This document shows, one piece after another, positions 9,540 to 18,045 of a DNA stretch of 64,000 nt. How positions within the stretch are numbered: the stretch's first letter is position 1; each line of letters starts with the position of its first letter. Under the pieces are notes generated by a model. It saw only the letters and a list, made by a program, of their open reading frames with translations. It was not told the origin of the DNA and did no database searches. The translations under genes were made by a program, and so were the position numbers. Where the stretch lies: contig NZ_FOKT01000001.1 of NCBI RefSeq assembly GCF_900112305.1, forward strand, positions 520,163-584,162, written 5' to 3'. The stretch comes from Microbulbifer thermotolerans (GTDB taxonomy: Bacteria > Pseudomonadota > Gammaproteobacteria > Pseudomonadales > Cellvibrionaceae).

Positions 9540-9986
9540 TTGAACAGAAAAATTCCCTTGCTGTTGTTGATCCCCGTTCTCACCCTGTCCCTGGGTGCCT
9601 GCGAGCGGCGGGCGGAAAAGGAATCCCAATCCGAGGCGATGTCAGAGATGAAGCAAAACAGCGCGGAGGCGGAGCAGCCGCCGGCACAGGCGGAGGAGCT
9701 GGTCTGGGTCTTTGAGGGGCGCGGCAACCGTCAGTGCGAGGGCGGCGGTCTTTCTCTGGAGGAAAGTCGCGCCAAATTGGCCGATAGCGGTGTGGAAGTT
9801 GAGGAGTCCCGTTGTGCCACCCGCACCGATCGTATGTACCCGGCGGTGTGCGGAGCGCCCACCGGTGACATATTGATGCACCTGATCCCCATGGACGCGC
9901 TGGACGCGGCTCTGGAGTTGGGGTTTGACCCCGCTGACCAGATTCAGTACCAGCAGCGCGGCAGTTGTCCCGACAACGATTCCTAA
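9540..9986 (+). CDS. Small lipoprotein of unknown function
   Basis: 148 residues, starting at TTG 9540 with a GGAGG eight bases upstream; an in-frame ATG at 9525 overlaps that GGAGG and is therefore unlikely. An N-terminal signal ends in the lipobox LGAC, so the mature protein should be lipid-anchored. A polar, Glu/Ala/Gln-rich tether of about 40 residues leads to a compact domain with five conserved-looking cysteines (RQCEGGG, ESRCATRTDRMYPAVCGAPTGDI, RGSCPD), which could form disulfides in the periplasm. I recognise no family. It sits after two exporter genes and is followed by a 412-base gap. Confidence 0.75.
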   Translation: MNRKIPLLLLIPVLTLSLGACERRAEKESQSEAMSEMKQNSAEAEQPPAQAEELVWVFEGRGNRQCEGGGLSLEESRAKLADSGVEVEESRCATRTDRMYPAVCGAPTGDILMHLIPMDALDAALELGFDPADQIQYQQRGSCPDNDS

Positions 9987-10398
9987 GATTTTCCCGCTAC
10001 AGCGCGTTACCCGGCGACCTATCACTATTCCTACAAAATCCTCGCCCTCCGCGGAGGGCGTGCCGTATCCGAGAGCTAGATCCCAAATTATGCCGCAGTT
10101 GGCGCGGCAAACATCAGTTGGTTTGACAGCGTTGTCAGTGTGTCCGTAGTGTGAAGTGGCTTTCTGCGCAGGTACCAGGACAGCATCGAGCGCGGCAGCC
10201 AATTAAAGCGCATGTATTTCCCTGAAAGTTGAATGTCCGGGCGGGTGTTTTCCTGTCAGGCCTTTTATCAGTCTGGCGCTTCAGGGCGTGGTGCGCCCGG
10301 TCTGCTGTTGCGGTTCTGGGGTTTTGGAATGTCAGGCGGAAAGAGCATCGTCAATAGCGGCTGCGGTGGGCGGTCGTATCAGTTTACGGAGAGTCGTC
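9987..10398. other. Intergenic region upstream of chitinase
   Basis: A 412-base gap with no credible gene. It contains a perfect 16-base palindrome GCCCTCCGCGGAGGGC at 10044-10059 and, further on, a promoter/operator pair at 10123-10152 described separately. If that promoter is used, the chitinase mRNA would have a leader of roughly 240 bases. The ribosome binding site GGAGAG lies directly before the ATG at 10399. Confidence 0.5.
10123..10152 (+). promoter_or_regulatory. Candidate chitinase promoter overlapped by a LacI-family-type operator
   Basis: The perfect 14-base palindrome TGACAGCGTTGTCA (10124-10137) has the central CG and symmetrical arms typical of LacI-family operators, and from memory resembles sites described for the GlcNAc regulator NagR in other gammaproteobacteria. 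It overlaps a perfect -35 hexamer TTGACA (10123-10128); a weak -10 TAGTGT follows at 10147-10152 after 18 bases. A bound repressor would block this promoter. The link to NagR is inference. Confidence 0.5.
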
Positions 10399-12018
10399 AT
10401 GAACAGAGTTTGCAATGCCGTTGTTTTCCGCATGCACCGGCTTTTGTTTGCCCTGTTATTACCTCTGGGTGCCAGCGGCGTTTTTGCGTTCGATTGCAGT
10501 GGTTTGCCAGAGTGGGATAGCACCGCCGCCTACACCGGTGGTGCTCAGGTGAGATACAACAACTTTGCCTATAGGGCCAATTGGTGGAGCCAGGGCGCCA
10601 ACCCTGAAAGTCATTCTGGCCAGTGGCAGGAATGGACCAACTTGGGCCAATGCAATGGCGCGGGGAGCAGTTCTTCGTCCAGTTCTTCATCTAGCTCTTC
10701 ATCTAGCTCTTCATCTAGCTCTTCATCCAGTTCCGGCAGCTCATCCGGCTCTGGAGGTTCTTCCGGCGGCGCCTGTAGCTCGCCGCAATACCGCGCGGGG
10801 ACCAGTTATAGTGCCGGTGAAACAGTGCAGAACTTGGGATTCGAATACCGCTGTGATATTGCCGGCTGGTGTTCTTCCTCCGCGGCCTGGGCCTATGCGC
10901 CCGGCGAAGGGATGCACTGGCAGGATGCCTGGACCCAGGTGCGCAGCTGTGGCGGTGCGTCCAGTAGTTCGGGCTCTTCTTCCAGCGGCAGTGGCAGCGG
11001 CGGGCCCGGTAATGGAGGCAGCAAGCGGATTATTTCCGGCTATTGGCATAATTTTGATAACGGTTCCGGTGTTATCCCGATAGCCGATGTGTCGGATGCT
11101 TTTGATGTGATCAATGTGTCTTTCGCCGAACCCACGGGCGCGGCTCCGGGGGAAATCGGTTTTAAGCTGGATCCGCTGTTCAACGAACAGTCATTTATCG
11201 CCGGTATTCAGGCCAAGCAGGCCGATGGAAAAAAAGTGATCATCAGTATCGGCGGCGCCAATGGTCAGGTGCGTCTTGAGACAACCCAGGCCCGCGACAA
11301 TTTTGTCGACTCGATGATTCGCATTATCGACCGATATGGTTTCGACGGTTTAGATGTGGATTTTGAAGGTCACTCGCTGGAGTTGAATGCCGGGGATGTG
11401 GATTTCCGCAATCCCACCACGCCGGTTATTGTGCACCTGATCGAAGCGCTCAAGGCGCTAAAGGCACACTATGGCCCTGACTTTATGCTGACCATGGCCC
11501 CGGAGACATTCTTTGTACAGCTGGGGTACAGCTTTTACGGTGGCAGTTGTTCCGGTTGTGACCGCCGTGCCGGCGCCTACCTCCCGGTTATCCATGCACT
11601 GCGCGATGATCTCAATTGGCTGCAAGTGCAACACTACAATTCGGGGCCCATTATCGGGCTGGATAATCAGTATCACAGCATGGGGGTGGCTGATTTTCAT
11701 ATCGCCATGGCCGATATGGTACTGACGGGCTTCAACGTGGGCGGAAATCCCGACCATTACTTCCCACCCCTACGCCAGGAACAGGTTTTGATCGGTTTGC
11801 CCGCGAGCGTCAATGCCGGTGGCGGATTCACCTCTGTGCAGGAAGTGCACGCGGCGCTCAATTGTCTGGTCAAGCTGCAGGGTTGTGCTACTTACACTCC
11901 GCATACCAGCACTGGTTGGACGGGCATCGGTGGCTTGATGACCTGGTCGATCAACTGGGACAAATTCAACAATTATGAATTTTCCACCGAGCACCGGACA
12001 TTCCTCGACAACCTTTAA
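10399..12018 (+). CDS. Secreted GH18 chitinase with two carbohydrate-binding modules
   Basis: A 539-residue secreted enzyme. Order: signal peptide (1-30, ending GVFA-FDC); CBM5/12-type module (about 32-86, with paired aromatics AYRANWWSQG); an uninterrupted run of about 23 serines (90-112) and a Gly/Ser stretch; a second Cys-rich module (126-187, GWCSSSAAWAYAPG) resembling CBM73; a second Ser/Gly linker; and a GH18 barrel from about 209. The catalytic motif DGLDVDFEG places the acid Glu at residue 323. Closest in style to ChiC-type GH18 chitinases. The ATG at 10399 gives a clean signal peptide and has GGAGAG just upstream. A GH5 enzyme follows after 92 bases. Expected substrate: chitin. Confidence 0.93.
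   Translation: MNRVCNAVVFRMHRLLFALLLPLGASGVFAFDCSGLPEWDSTAAYTGGAQVRYNNFAYRANWWSQGANPESHSGQWQEWTNLGQCNGAGSSSSSSSSSSSSSSSSSSSSSSSGSSSGSGGSSGGACSSPQYRAGTSYSAGETVQNLGFEYRCDIAGWCSSSAAWAYAPGEGMHWQDAWTQVRSCGGASSSSGSSSSGSGSGGPGNGGSKRIISGYWHNFDNGSGVIPIADVSDAFDVINVSFAEPTGAAPGEIGFKLDPLFNEQSFIAGIQAKQADGKKVIISIGGANGQVRLETTQARDNFVDSMIRIIDRYGFDGLDVDFEGHSLELNAGDVDFRNPTTPVIVHLIEALKALKAHYGPDFMLTMAPETFFVQLGYSFYGGSCSGCDRRAGAYLPVIHALRDDLNWLQVQHYNSGPIIGLDNQYHSMGVADFHIAMADMVLTGFNVGGNPDHYFPPLRQEQVLIGLPASVNAGGGFTSVQEVHAALNCLVKLQGCATYTPHTSTGWTGIGGLMTWSINWDKFNNYEFSTEHRTFLDNL
10669..10728 (+). repeat. Five 12-bp tandem units encoding poly-serine
   Basis: Five consecutive 12-base units of the form AGYTCTTCRTCY, each encoding four serines, form the linker of the chitinase (residues 91-110). 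Units 3 and 4 are identical and the others differ only at silent positions. Such an in-frame repeat could change copy number by slippage without breaking the gene, altering linker length. Confidence 0.85.
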
Positions 12019-12019
12019 C

Positions 12020-12057
12020 TCCCTTTGCGAGCCGGTGCCACCGACAAGGCAAAGGGA
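12020..12057 (+). terminator. Stem-loop after the chitinase gene
   Basis: The arms TCCCTTTGC (12020-12028) and GCAAAGGGA (12049-12057) are perfectly complementary across a 20-base loop that itself contains a small CGGTG/CACCG-like fold. There is no T-tract, so this may stabilise the mRNA end or act as a weak terminator between the chitinase and the GH5 gene. Confidence 0.4.
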
Positions 12058-12110
12058 ATGGATAAGTTGCGAATGAAATTTTGACCTTGGCCGTCAAGAG
12101 AGAAAAGCCA

Positions 12111-13595
12111 ATGAACAAAACGATTCTCAAATTAGGGGCCAGCCTGATTTTCCTGATGGTATTTCCCCTCGCCCATTCATACGACTGCAGCGCACTCCCG
12201 GCTTATGTCGGGGGAAGCGGCTATCAAAGCGGTGATAATGTAGTCAATGCCGGTGAAGCCTTCCGTTGCAAAGTCGGTGGCTGGTGCAGTCAGGGCGGGC
12301 CCTACGAGCCCGGTGTCGGGTGGGCTTGGAGTTATGCCTGGGATGGTCTGGGAAGCTGCGACAGCGGTGGCGGTTCCGGCGGCAGTTCTTCCGGGAGCTC
12401 GGGTTCTTCCGGCTCCGGCTCATCTTCGGGCAATACTTCCTCTGGTGGCGACGCCGATTGCGGTGGGCTGCCGCACTGGGATATCGGTGCTGTCTACACC
12501 GGTGGCAGCGCGGTGCAGTATCAGGGGGTGAAGTATGTGGCAAACTGGTGGACTCAGGGCGAAAATCCCGCGCAAAACTCCGGCCCCTACCAAGTGTGGA
12601 GTAACAGCGGTGCATGCGGTACCGGCTCCTCCTCCGGCAGCTCTTCCAGCGGTTCCTCGTCTGGTGGTGACACTGCCGTCGGCCGCAACGGGCAGCTGCA
12701 TGTCTGCGGTACCAGGCTTTGCAACAAGGACAGCGAGCCGGTGCAACTGCGCGGTATGAGCACCCACGGGTTGCAGTGGTATGGCTGGGGTGACTGTGTG
12801 ACAGACGCCTCGCTGGATGCGCTGGCCGATGACTGGCGGGCAGATATTTTGCGCGTATCCCTCTATGTGCAAGAGGGCGGTTATGAAACCGATCCCGCCG
12901 GCTACACGGCACAGGTCAGCCATATCATCGACGAGGTCACCGAGCGGGGCATGTATGTGCTGGTAGACTGGCACCAGTTGGACCCCGGGGATCCCAATTA
13001 CAACCTGGAAAATGCCCGCCGCTTCTTCACTGATATCGCCCGCGAACACGCGGATCAAAACAATATTATTTACGATGTGGCGAATGAGCCGAACAATGTC
13101 AGCTGGAATGACATTCGCAGCTATGCCATGCAGATAATTCCGGTTATCCGCCAGTACGACCCGGACGCGGTAGTGGTGGTGGGAACGCACGGTTGGGCTT
13201 CCCTGGGCGTTTCGGATGGTCGCAGCGCACAGGATATTATCGACAACCCGGTGACCATCGATAACATCATGTACGGCTTTCATTTTTACGCCGCTTCCCA
13301 CGGCCAGTATTACCGCGATGCGCTGAAGTCGGCACTGGACCGCGGTCTGCCTATCTTCGTCACCGAATGGGGTTCTCAGACCTACACGGGTGACGGCGGC
13401 AACGATTTCGCCAGTGCCCAGGCCTACCTGGATCTTCTGGACCAGTATCAGGTGAGCTGGACCAACTGGAATTACTCCGACGACCACCGCTCCGGGGCGG
13501 TTTGGCAGACAGGTACCTGCAGTAGCGGCCCCTGGACCGCAGAACGCTTGAAGGAGGCCGGCCGCTGGGTGCGGGATAAAATCCGCAACCGCTGA
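12111..13595 (+). CDS. Secreted GH5 glycanase (endoglucanase-like) with two chitin-binding-type modules
   Basis: A 494-residue secreted enzyme. Order: signal peptide (1-23), CBM73-like Cys-rich module (25-83, GEAFRCKVGGWCSQGG), Ser/Gly linker, CBM5/12 module (116-169, with YVANWWTQGENP), Ser/Gly linker, and a GH5 domain (about 188-494) of the GH5_2 endoglucanase type. Glu326 in YDVANEPNN is the expected acid/base and Glu419 in FVTEWGSQ the nucleophile. The two binding modules are in the opposite order to those of the neighbouring chitinase. Cellulose is the default substrate, but the chitin-type modules and the chitinase neighbour leave chitosan or mixed polymers possible. An ATG at 12111 is used because it gives a proper signal peptide; the frame is open further upstream. 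Confidence 0.9.
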   Translation: MNKTILKLGASLIFLMVFPLAHSYDCSALPAYVGGSGYQSGDNVVNAGEAFRCKVGGWCSQGGPYEPGVGWAWSYAWDGLGSCDSGGGSGGSSSGSSGSSGSGSSSGNTSSGGDADCGGLPHWDIGAVYTGGSAVQYQGVKYVANWWTQGENPAQNSGPYQVWSNSGACGTGSSSGSSSSGSSSGGDTAVGRNGQLHVCGTRLCNKDSEPVQLRGMSTHGLQWYGWGDCVTDASLDALADDWRADILRVSLYVQEGGYETDPAGYTAQVSHIIDEVTERGMYVLVDWHQLDPGDPNYNLENARRFFTDIAREHADQNNIIYDVANEPNNVSWNDIRSYAMQIIPVIRQYDPDAVVVVGTHGWASLGVSDGRSAQDIIDNPVTIDNIMYGFHFYAASHGQYYRDALKSALDRGLPIFVTEWGSQTYTGDGGNDFASAQAYLDLLDQYQVSWTNWNYSDDHRSGAVWQTGTCSSGPWTAERLKEAGRWVRDKIRNR

Positions 13596-13610
13596 TATCC
13601 ACAGCAATTG

Positions 13611-13634
13611 CCCGCCCGGCAGCATCCGGGCGGG
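13611..13634 (+). terminator. GC-rich stem-loop after the GH5 gene
   Basis: A perfect nine-base stem CCCGCCCGG / CCGGGCGGG with the loop CAGCAT lies 16 bases after the stop codon. There is no following T-tract, so it is a hairpin of the terminator type but not a classical one. Confidence 0.45.
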
Positions 13635-13655
13635 ACAGCCTGTCCCCTCCGTCTC

Positions 13656-13686
13656 TTGACCTTCCCCTTGCGGTAATCTTTAACCT
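13656..13686 (+). promoter_or_regulatory. MerR-type promoter with 19-base spacer
   Basis: TTGACC (13656-13661) and TAACCT (13681-13686) are separated by 19 bases, the long spacing characteristic of promoters controlled by MerR-family activators. The spacer begins TTCCCCTTGC; with the preceding ACC this resembles the left half and core of CueR operators (ACCTTCC...CCTTGC), while the right half is poorly symmetrical. It would drive the regulator and permease together, giving autoregulation. Confidence 0.45.
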
Positions 13687-13722
13687 CCTGCATCGTATTC
13701 ACTGTTTAACAGGTACGGTCGT

Positions 13723-14121
13723 ATGAATATTTCCCAGGCGGCGCAGCGCTCGGGCCTGACGGCCAAGGCACTGCGCTATTATGAATCCATTCATTTGCTC
13801 TCCCCCAAGCGTGCGGGCAACGGTTACCGCGATTACAGTGAGCGGGACCTGGAGACACTGCACTTTATTCGTCGTGCCCGCGCGGTGGGCTTTACCGTGG
13901 ACGAAGTGCGCAGCCTCCTGGTGCTGCACCACAACCCTTCCCGCCGCAGCCACGACGCCAAGGCGTTGGTGGAGGAGAAGCTGACGCACATAGAAGCGCA
14001 ACTGCGGGATTTGCGGGAGATGCGCGGCGCATTGCGCCGCCTGGCGGACAGCTGTGCCGGTGACGAGTCTCCCGAGTGTGCGATTTTGGATAGTCTTTGC
14101 GGAGGTGTGTGTGACGGATAA
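13723..14121 (+). CDS. MerR-family metal-responsive regulator, CueR-like
   Basis: A 132-residue regulator. Residues 1-70 are the winged helix-turn-helix (NISQAAQRSGLTAKALRYYE, NGYRDYSERDLETLHFIRRA), followed by a long dimerisation helix. The metal-binding loop contains Cys-X7-Cys (SCAGDESPEC), the same spacing as CueR (CPGDDSADC), and the tail adds CGGVC. This indicates a sensor of copper, silver or gold, or a related thiophilic ion. The C-terminal codons overlap the start of a permease gene by 11 bases, so the two are translationally coupled; the usual CueR target, a P-type ATPase, is not adjacent. Confidence 0.82.
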   Translation: MNISQAAQRSGLTAKALRYYESIHLLSPKRAGNGYRDYSERDLETLHFIRRARAVGFTVDEVRSLLVLHHNPSRRSHDAKALVEEKLTHIEAQLRDLREMRGALRRLADSCAGDESPECAILDSLCGGVCDG

Positions 14122-15211
14122 GTGCTGTGGTCCCCGCCCCCCTGATGGCGGGCAGGTGGTGGAAGCGCACACCTCCGCCTGCTGTGCCGACGAGCCTCGC
14201 GGCCACCTCGACTGGTTGCTGTGGATTAGTCTGTCCGTGGTTGCCATTCTCTACTGCATATACTGGGTCGTGGATTTGGACGCTATGCCGGAGTGGCTGC
14301 ACCATATGTCCGCTGGTGTGGTGGAACTGGTGCACACCATGTGGTGGGGCGTGGTGGCGGGTGCGCTTTTCGTGGGGCTGTTGGGGCGTATTCCCCAGGA
14401 GCTGGTAATTAAGGCACTGGGGCGGGGGGGCAGCAAACGCGGTCTGTTTCGCGCCACCTTGGCGGGACTATTCTTTGATCTCTGCTCCCACGGCATCCTC
14501 ATGGTGGGGATGCAGCTGTATAAGCGCGGCGCCAGCATCGGCCAGGTGATGGCCTTCTTGATCGCCAGCCCATGGAATTCCCTGTCGCTGACAGTGATCC
14601 TGATCGCACTGATCGGTTTCTGGTGGACGCTGTTGTTTATTCTGTGCTCTGCGGCCATCGCGCTGATCAGCGGCTATCTCGCCGACCGGCTGGTGGAGCA
14701 GGGTAAATTACCGCCCAATCCCAACAAGGTGGAGTTGCCGGAGGACTACGACTGGCGCACTGAGGTGGTGGGCCTCTGGCAGCGGGCGGAATTGACGCCC
14801 ACCAGTATCGGCAGTCTGTTGTGGGAGGGTATTCGCGGTTCCCAGATGGTGGTGCGTTGGCTGCTGGTGGGTATAGTCCTCGCGGTACTGGTGCGGGCCT
14901 TTGTGGACCCGGCAGTGTTTCAGCAGTGGTTTGGCCCGTCTGCGCTAGGACTCGCGGCGACCCTGGTGGCGGCGACGATTCTTGAGGTCTGCTCGGAAGG
15001 AGCCACGCCTTTGGCGGCCGATATATTCAGCCGCGCCACGGCACCGGGCAATGCCTTTGCGTTTCTGATGGCCGGGGTGTCCACAGACTATACCGAGTTG
15101 ATGTCTATCAAAGACACCACTGGCTCCTGGAAAATCGGTTTTGCACTACCGCTTTTGACCCTGCCGCAGATCATCCTTGTCGGATTGTTGATGAACGGAT
15201 TTGGAGCTTGA
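14111..15211 (+). CDS. Permease of the ArsP/UPF0718 family with Cys-rich N-terminus
   Basis: A 366-residue inner-membrane protein of the predicted-permease family that includes ArsP (PF03773). About eight or nine hydrophobic segments are visible; the conserved halves contain LFFDLCSHGILMVGMQLYKR near 140 and TILEVCSEGATPLAADIFSR near 295, both with a Cys in a polar membrane motif. The N-terminus carries two Cys pairs (DKCCGPRP and SACCADEP), likely soft-metal ligands. GTG at 14111 follows GGAGG (14101-14105) by five bases and overlaps the CueR-like gene, which suggests efflux of the sensed metal or metalloid. The substrate is not determined by the sequence. Confidence 0.8.
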   Translation: MTDKCCGPRPPDGGQVVEAHTSACCADEPRGHLDWLLWISLSVVAILYCIYWVVDLDAMPEWLHHMSAGVVELVHTMWWGVVAGALFVGLLGRIPQELVIKALGRGGSKRGLFRATLAGLFFDLCSHGILMVGMQLYKRGASIGQVMAFLIASPWNSLSLTVILIALIGFWWTLLFILCSAAIALISGYLADRLVEQGKLPPNPNKVELPEDYDWRTEVVGLWQRAELTPTSIGSLLWEGIRGSQMVVRWLLVGIVLAVLVRAFVDPAVFQQWFGPSALGLAATLVAATILEVCSEGATPLAADIFSRATAPGNAFAFLMAGVSTDYTELMSIKDTTGSWKIGFALPLLTLPQIILVGLLMNGFGA

Positions 15212-15234
15212 GGCACAGTGACTTCCGGGTAGGT

Positions 15235-15258
15235 GGGCCGCGGCAATTGCCGCGGCCC
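15235..15258. terminator. Perfect GC-rich palindrome between permease and prfB
   Basis: A 24-base perfect palindrome: ten-base arms GGGCCGCGGC / GCCGCGGCCC around AATT. It lies 24 bases after the permease stop. There is no T-tract; it may terminate the metal operon or be a protein-binding site. Confidence 0.4.
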
Positions 15259-15346
15259 GGTACCGCTTCCCGCCCCACTGGAACCGCCCACCCGCGCTAC
15301 GGTAGAATGCGCGCCGCTTTATAGACAGTCCGGAATCCGAGAGTTC

Positions 15347-16442
15347 ATGGAAATCAATCCCCTTCTCAACCAATTGAAAGACCTCGAAGAACGCACCGAC
15401 GTTCTTAGGGGGTATCTTTGACTACGCCAACAAGAAAGAGCGCCTGACCGAGGTAGAACTGGAACTCGCCGAACCCAGCGTCTGGGACGAGCCGGAGCGG
15501 GCCCAGGAACTGGGCCGCGAGCGCGCCTCCCTGGAAGCCGTGGTTAAAACCATCGAAACCCTGGATAGCGGCATTTCCGATTGTCGCGAACTGCTGGAAA
15601 TGGCCGTGGAAGAGGGGGACGAGGACTCGGTCGCGGATGTGTCCGCGGAAATCGAAAACCTGCAGCAACAGCTGGGCGGGCTGGAGTTCCGCCGCATGTT
15701 CTCCGGTGAAAACGACCCCAACAATGCCTACCTGGATATCCAGGCGGGCTCCGGTGGCACCGAGGCCCAGGATTGGGCCGAGATGCTGCTGCGCATGTAC
15801 CTGCGCTGGGGAGAGGCCCACGGTTTCAAAACCACCCTGGAGGAAGTCTCTGCCGGGGAGGTGGCGGGCATCAAGAGTGCCACTATCCACTTTGCGGGCG
15901 AATACGCTTTCGGTTGGCTGCGTACCGAAACCGGGGTGCACCGGCTGGTGCGCAAATCGCCATTCGACTCCGGCAACCGCCGTCACACCTCGTTCAGTTC
16001 GGTATTTGTCTCACCGGAAATCGACGACAATATCGAGATCGCGGTAGACAAGTCCCAGGTGCGCGAGGATACCTACCGCGCTTCAGGCGCTGGCGGTCAG
16101 CACGTGAACAAAACCGACTCGGCTGTGCGCCTGACCCACATTCCCTCCGGTATCGTGGTGGCCTGTCAGAGTGAGCGTTCTCAGCACCAGAACCGGGACA
16201 AGGCCTGGAAAATGCTGCGCGCCAAACTGTATGAGCAGGAGATGATCAAGCGCAACGCCGAGAAGCAGGCGATGGAGGACAGTAAGGCGGATATCGGCTG
16301 GGGTAGCCAGATCCGGTCCTACGTGCTCGATGACCAGCGCATCAAAGACCTGCGCACCGGTGTGCAGACCAGTAACTGTCAGGCGGTGCTGGACGGCGAC
16401 CTGGATCAATTTATCGAGGCCAGCCTGAAAGCCGGGCTTTAA
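15347..16442 (+). CDS. prfB: Peptide chain release factor 2, programmed +1 frameshift
   Basis: Terminates translation at UGA and UAA. The gene is split between two frames: 15347-15418 encodes the first 24 residues and ends at an in-frame TGA (15419-15421); translation resumes at 15420. The classic slippery site is intact: an internal Shine-Dalgarno AGGGGG, then TAT CTT TGA C. With the shift the product is 364 residues, as expected. The anticodon-mimic SPF occurs in [12 protein letters not shown] and the catalytic GGQ in [15 protein letters not shown]2 levels should be autoregulated through competition at the TGA. lysS follows, as in E. coli and Pseudomonas. Confidence 0.97.
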
Positions 16443-16512
16443 GTTTGGGCAAGCCGGCAACAGCGCCGGTTTGGCCGCATTCCCTATCCATTTTTCCGCA
16501 TTGGAAGAACCC

Positions 16513-18000
16513 ATGACCGACATCCAGCATGACGAAAACAAACTGATCGCCGAGCGCCGCGCCAAGCTGAGTGCGCTGCGCGAAAAGGGCAATGCCTTCC
16601 CCAACAGCTTCCGCCGCGAAAATCTCGCCGCCGACCTGCAGAGCGAGTACGGCGAAAAAACCAAGGAGGAGCTGGAACAGCTGGGGGTGAGCGCTTGTGT
16701 GGCCGGGCGTGTTCTCGCTAAGCGCGGCCCCTTTATGGTGATTCAGGACGTGTCCGGGCGAATCCAATTGTACGCGGACAAAGCGGCGCAGAAGGACATC
16801 AAGGCGCGCTTCGGTGGCTGGGATATCGGCGACATTGTCGGTGTCAAAGGTGTGCTGCACAAATCCGGCAAAGGTGATCTCTACGTGACCTGCGACGAGT
16901 ACACCCTGTTGACCAAAGCCCTGCGCCCGCTGCCGGAAAAATTTCACGGCATTGCAGACCAGGAACTGCGCTATCGCCAGCGCTACGTGGATCTGATTGC
17001 CACACCGGAATCCCGCGAGGTATTCCGCATCCGCTCGAAAGTGATCGACTATATCCGCCGCTTCCTGAACGGCCACGATTTTATGGAAGTGGAAACACCG
17101 ATGCTGCAGGTGATTCCCGGCGGGGCCACCGCGCGGCCGTTTATCACCCACCACAATGCGCTGGATATTGATATGTATCTGCGCATCGCGCCGGAGTTGT
17201 ACCTCAAACGCCTGGTGGTCGGCGGCTTTGAGCGCGTGTATGAGATCAATCGCAACTTCCGCAACGAGGGCCTCTCCACCCGCCACAACCCCGAGTTCAC
17301 CATGCTGGAGTTCTACCAGGCCTATGCGGACTACAAGGACCTGATGGATCTGACCGAGGAAATGTTGCGCGGCATCTGCTCGGAAGTGCTGGGCAAAACC
17401 ACGATCGAATACCAGGGCAGCAGCTACGATTTTGCCAAGCCGTTTGCGCGCCTGTCGGTATTCGATGCCATCCTGCGCTACAACCCGGGGCTGTCGCACT
17501 CCGATATCGACAACCTGGAGAGTGCGCGCAAAGTGGCGGAAAACCTGGATATTCCGCTCAAAGACAGCTGGGGCCTGGGCAAGGTACAGATTGAAATCTT
17601 CGAGAAGACCGTTGAGCACCGCCTGGACCAGCCGACCTTTATCACCGAATACCCGACTGAGGTATCGCCGCTGGCGCGCCGCAATGACGATAACCCCTTC
17701 GTCACCGACCGCTTTGAGTTTTTTGTGGGCGGCCGCGAAATCGCCAATGGCTTTTCCGAGCTGAACGACGCGGAAGACCAGGCCGAGCGCTTCAAGGCGC
17801 AGGTGGCGGAGAAAGAGGCCGGGGACGATGAGGCCATGCACTACGACGCTGACTATATCCGCGCCCTCGAATATGGCCTGCCGCCGACCGCCGGCGAAGG
17901 TATCGGTATAGATCGGTTGGTAATGCTGTTGACTGACTCTCCCTCAATTCGCGACGTACTGCTGTTCCCGCATATGCGTCCGGAAACCTCGGGGGAATAA
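16513..18000 (+). CDS. lysS: Lysyl-tRNA synthetase (class II)
   Basis: Charges tRNA-Lys. The 495-residue protein has an N-terminal OB-fold anticodon-binding domain (about 55-165, [21 protein letters not shown]) and the class II catalytic core: motif 1 near 185-220 ([15 protein letters not shown]), motif 2 [20 protein letters not shown] near 250-270, and motif 3 [20 protein letters not shown] near 470. The ATG at 16513 has GGAAG upstream and matches the family start; the frame is open back to 16471. It follows prfB by 70 bases, a conserved pairing. Confidence 0.97.
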   Translation: MTDIQHDENKLIAERRAKLSALREKGNAFPNSFRRENLAADLQSEYGEKTKEELEQLGVSACVAGRVLAKRGPFMVIQDVSGRIQLYADKAAQKDIKARFGGWDIGDIVGVKGVLHKSGKGDLYVTCDEYTLLTKALRPLPEKFHGIADQELRYRQRYVDLIATPESREVFRIRSKVIDYIRRFLNGHDFMEVETPMLQVIPGGATARPFITHHNALDIDMYLRIAPELYLKRLVVGGFERVYEINRNFRNEGLSTRHNPEFTMLEFYQAYADYKDLMDLTEEMLRGICSEVLGKTTIEYQGSSYDFAKPFARLSVFDAILRYNPGLSHSDIDNLESARKVAENLDIPLKDSWGLGKVQIEIFEKTVEHRLDQPTFITEYPTEVSPLARRNDDNPFVTDRFEFFVGGREIANGFSELNDAEDQAERFKAQVAEKEAGDDEAMHYDADYIRALEYGLPPTAGEGIGIDRLVMLLTDSPSIRDVLLFPHMRPETSGE

Positions 18001-18014
18001 TCGACCCACGCTAT

Positions 18015-18045
18015 GGCCTTTCCCCCGCCCGGGGGACAGGCCTTT
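18015..18045. terminator. Stem-loop between convergent lysS and PDZ-protein genes
   Basis: GGCCT (18015-18019) pairs with AGGCC (18038-18042), enclosing CCCCC...GGGGG, and is followed by TTT on the plus strand. It overlaps the stop codon of the minus-strand PDZ gene (18044-18046) and could serve transcription from both sides. Confidence 0.5.

Noticed and set aside
10288..10398. N-terminal extension of the chitinase frame
   Set aside because: The extra 37 codons would place a Cys/Gly-rich stretch before a good signal peptide; ATG 10399 has its own ribosome binding site.
10671..10728. CRISPR-like direct repeats
   Set aside because: The units are contiguous, without spacers, and are in frame inside the chitinase linker.
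16411..17841. A 476-codon minus-strand open frame
   Set aside because: Antisense to lysS; composition typical of a shadow frame.
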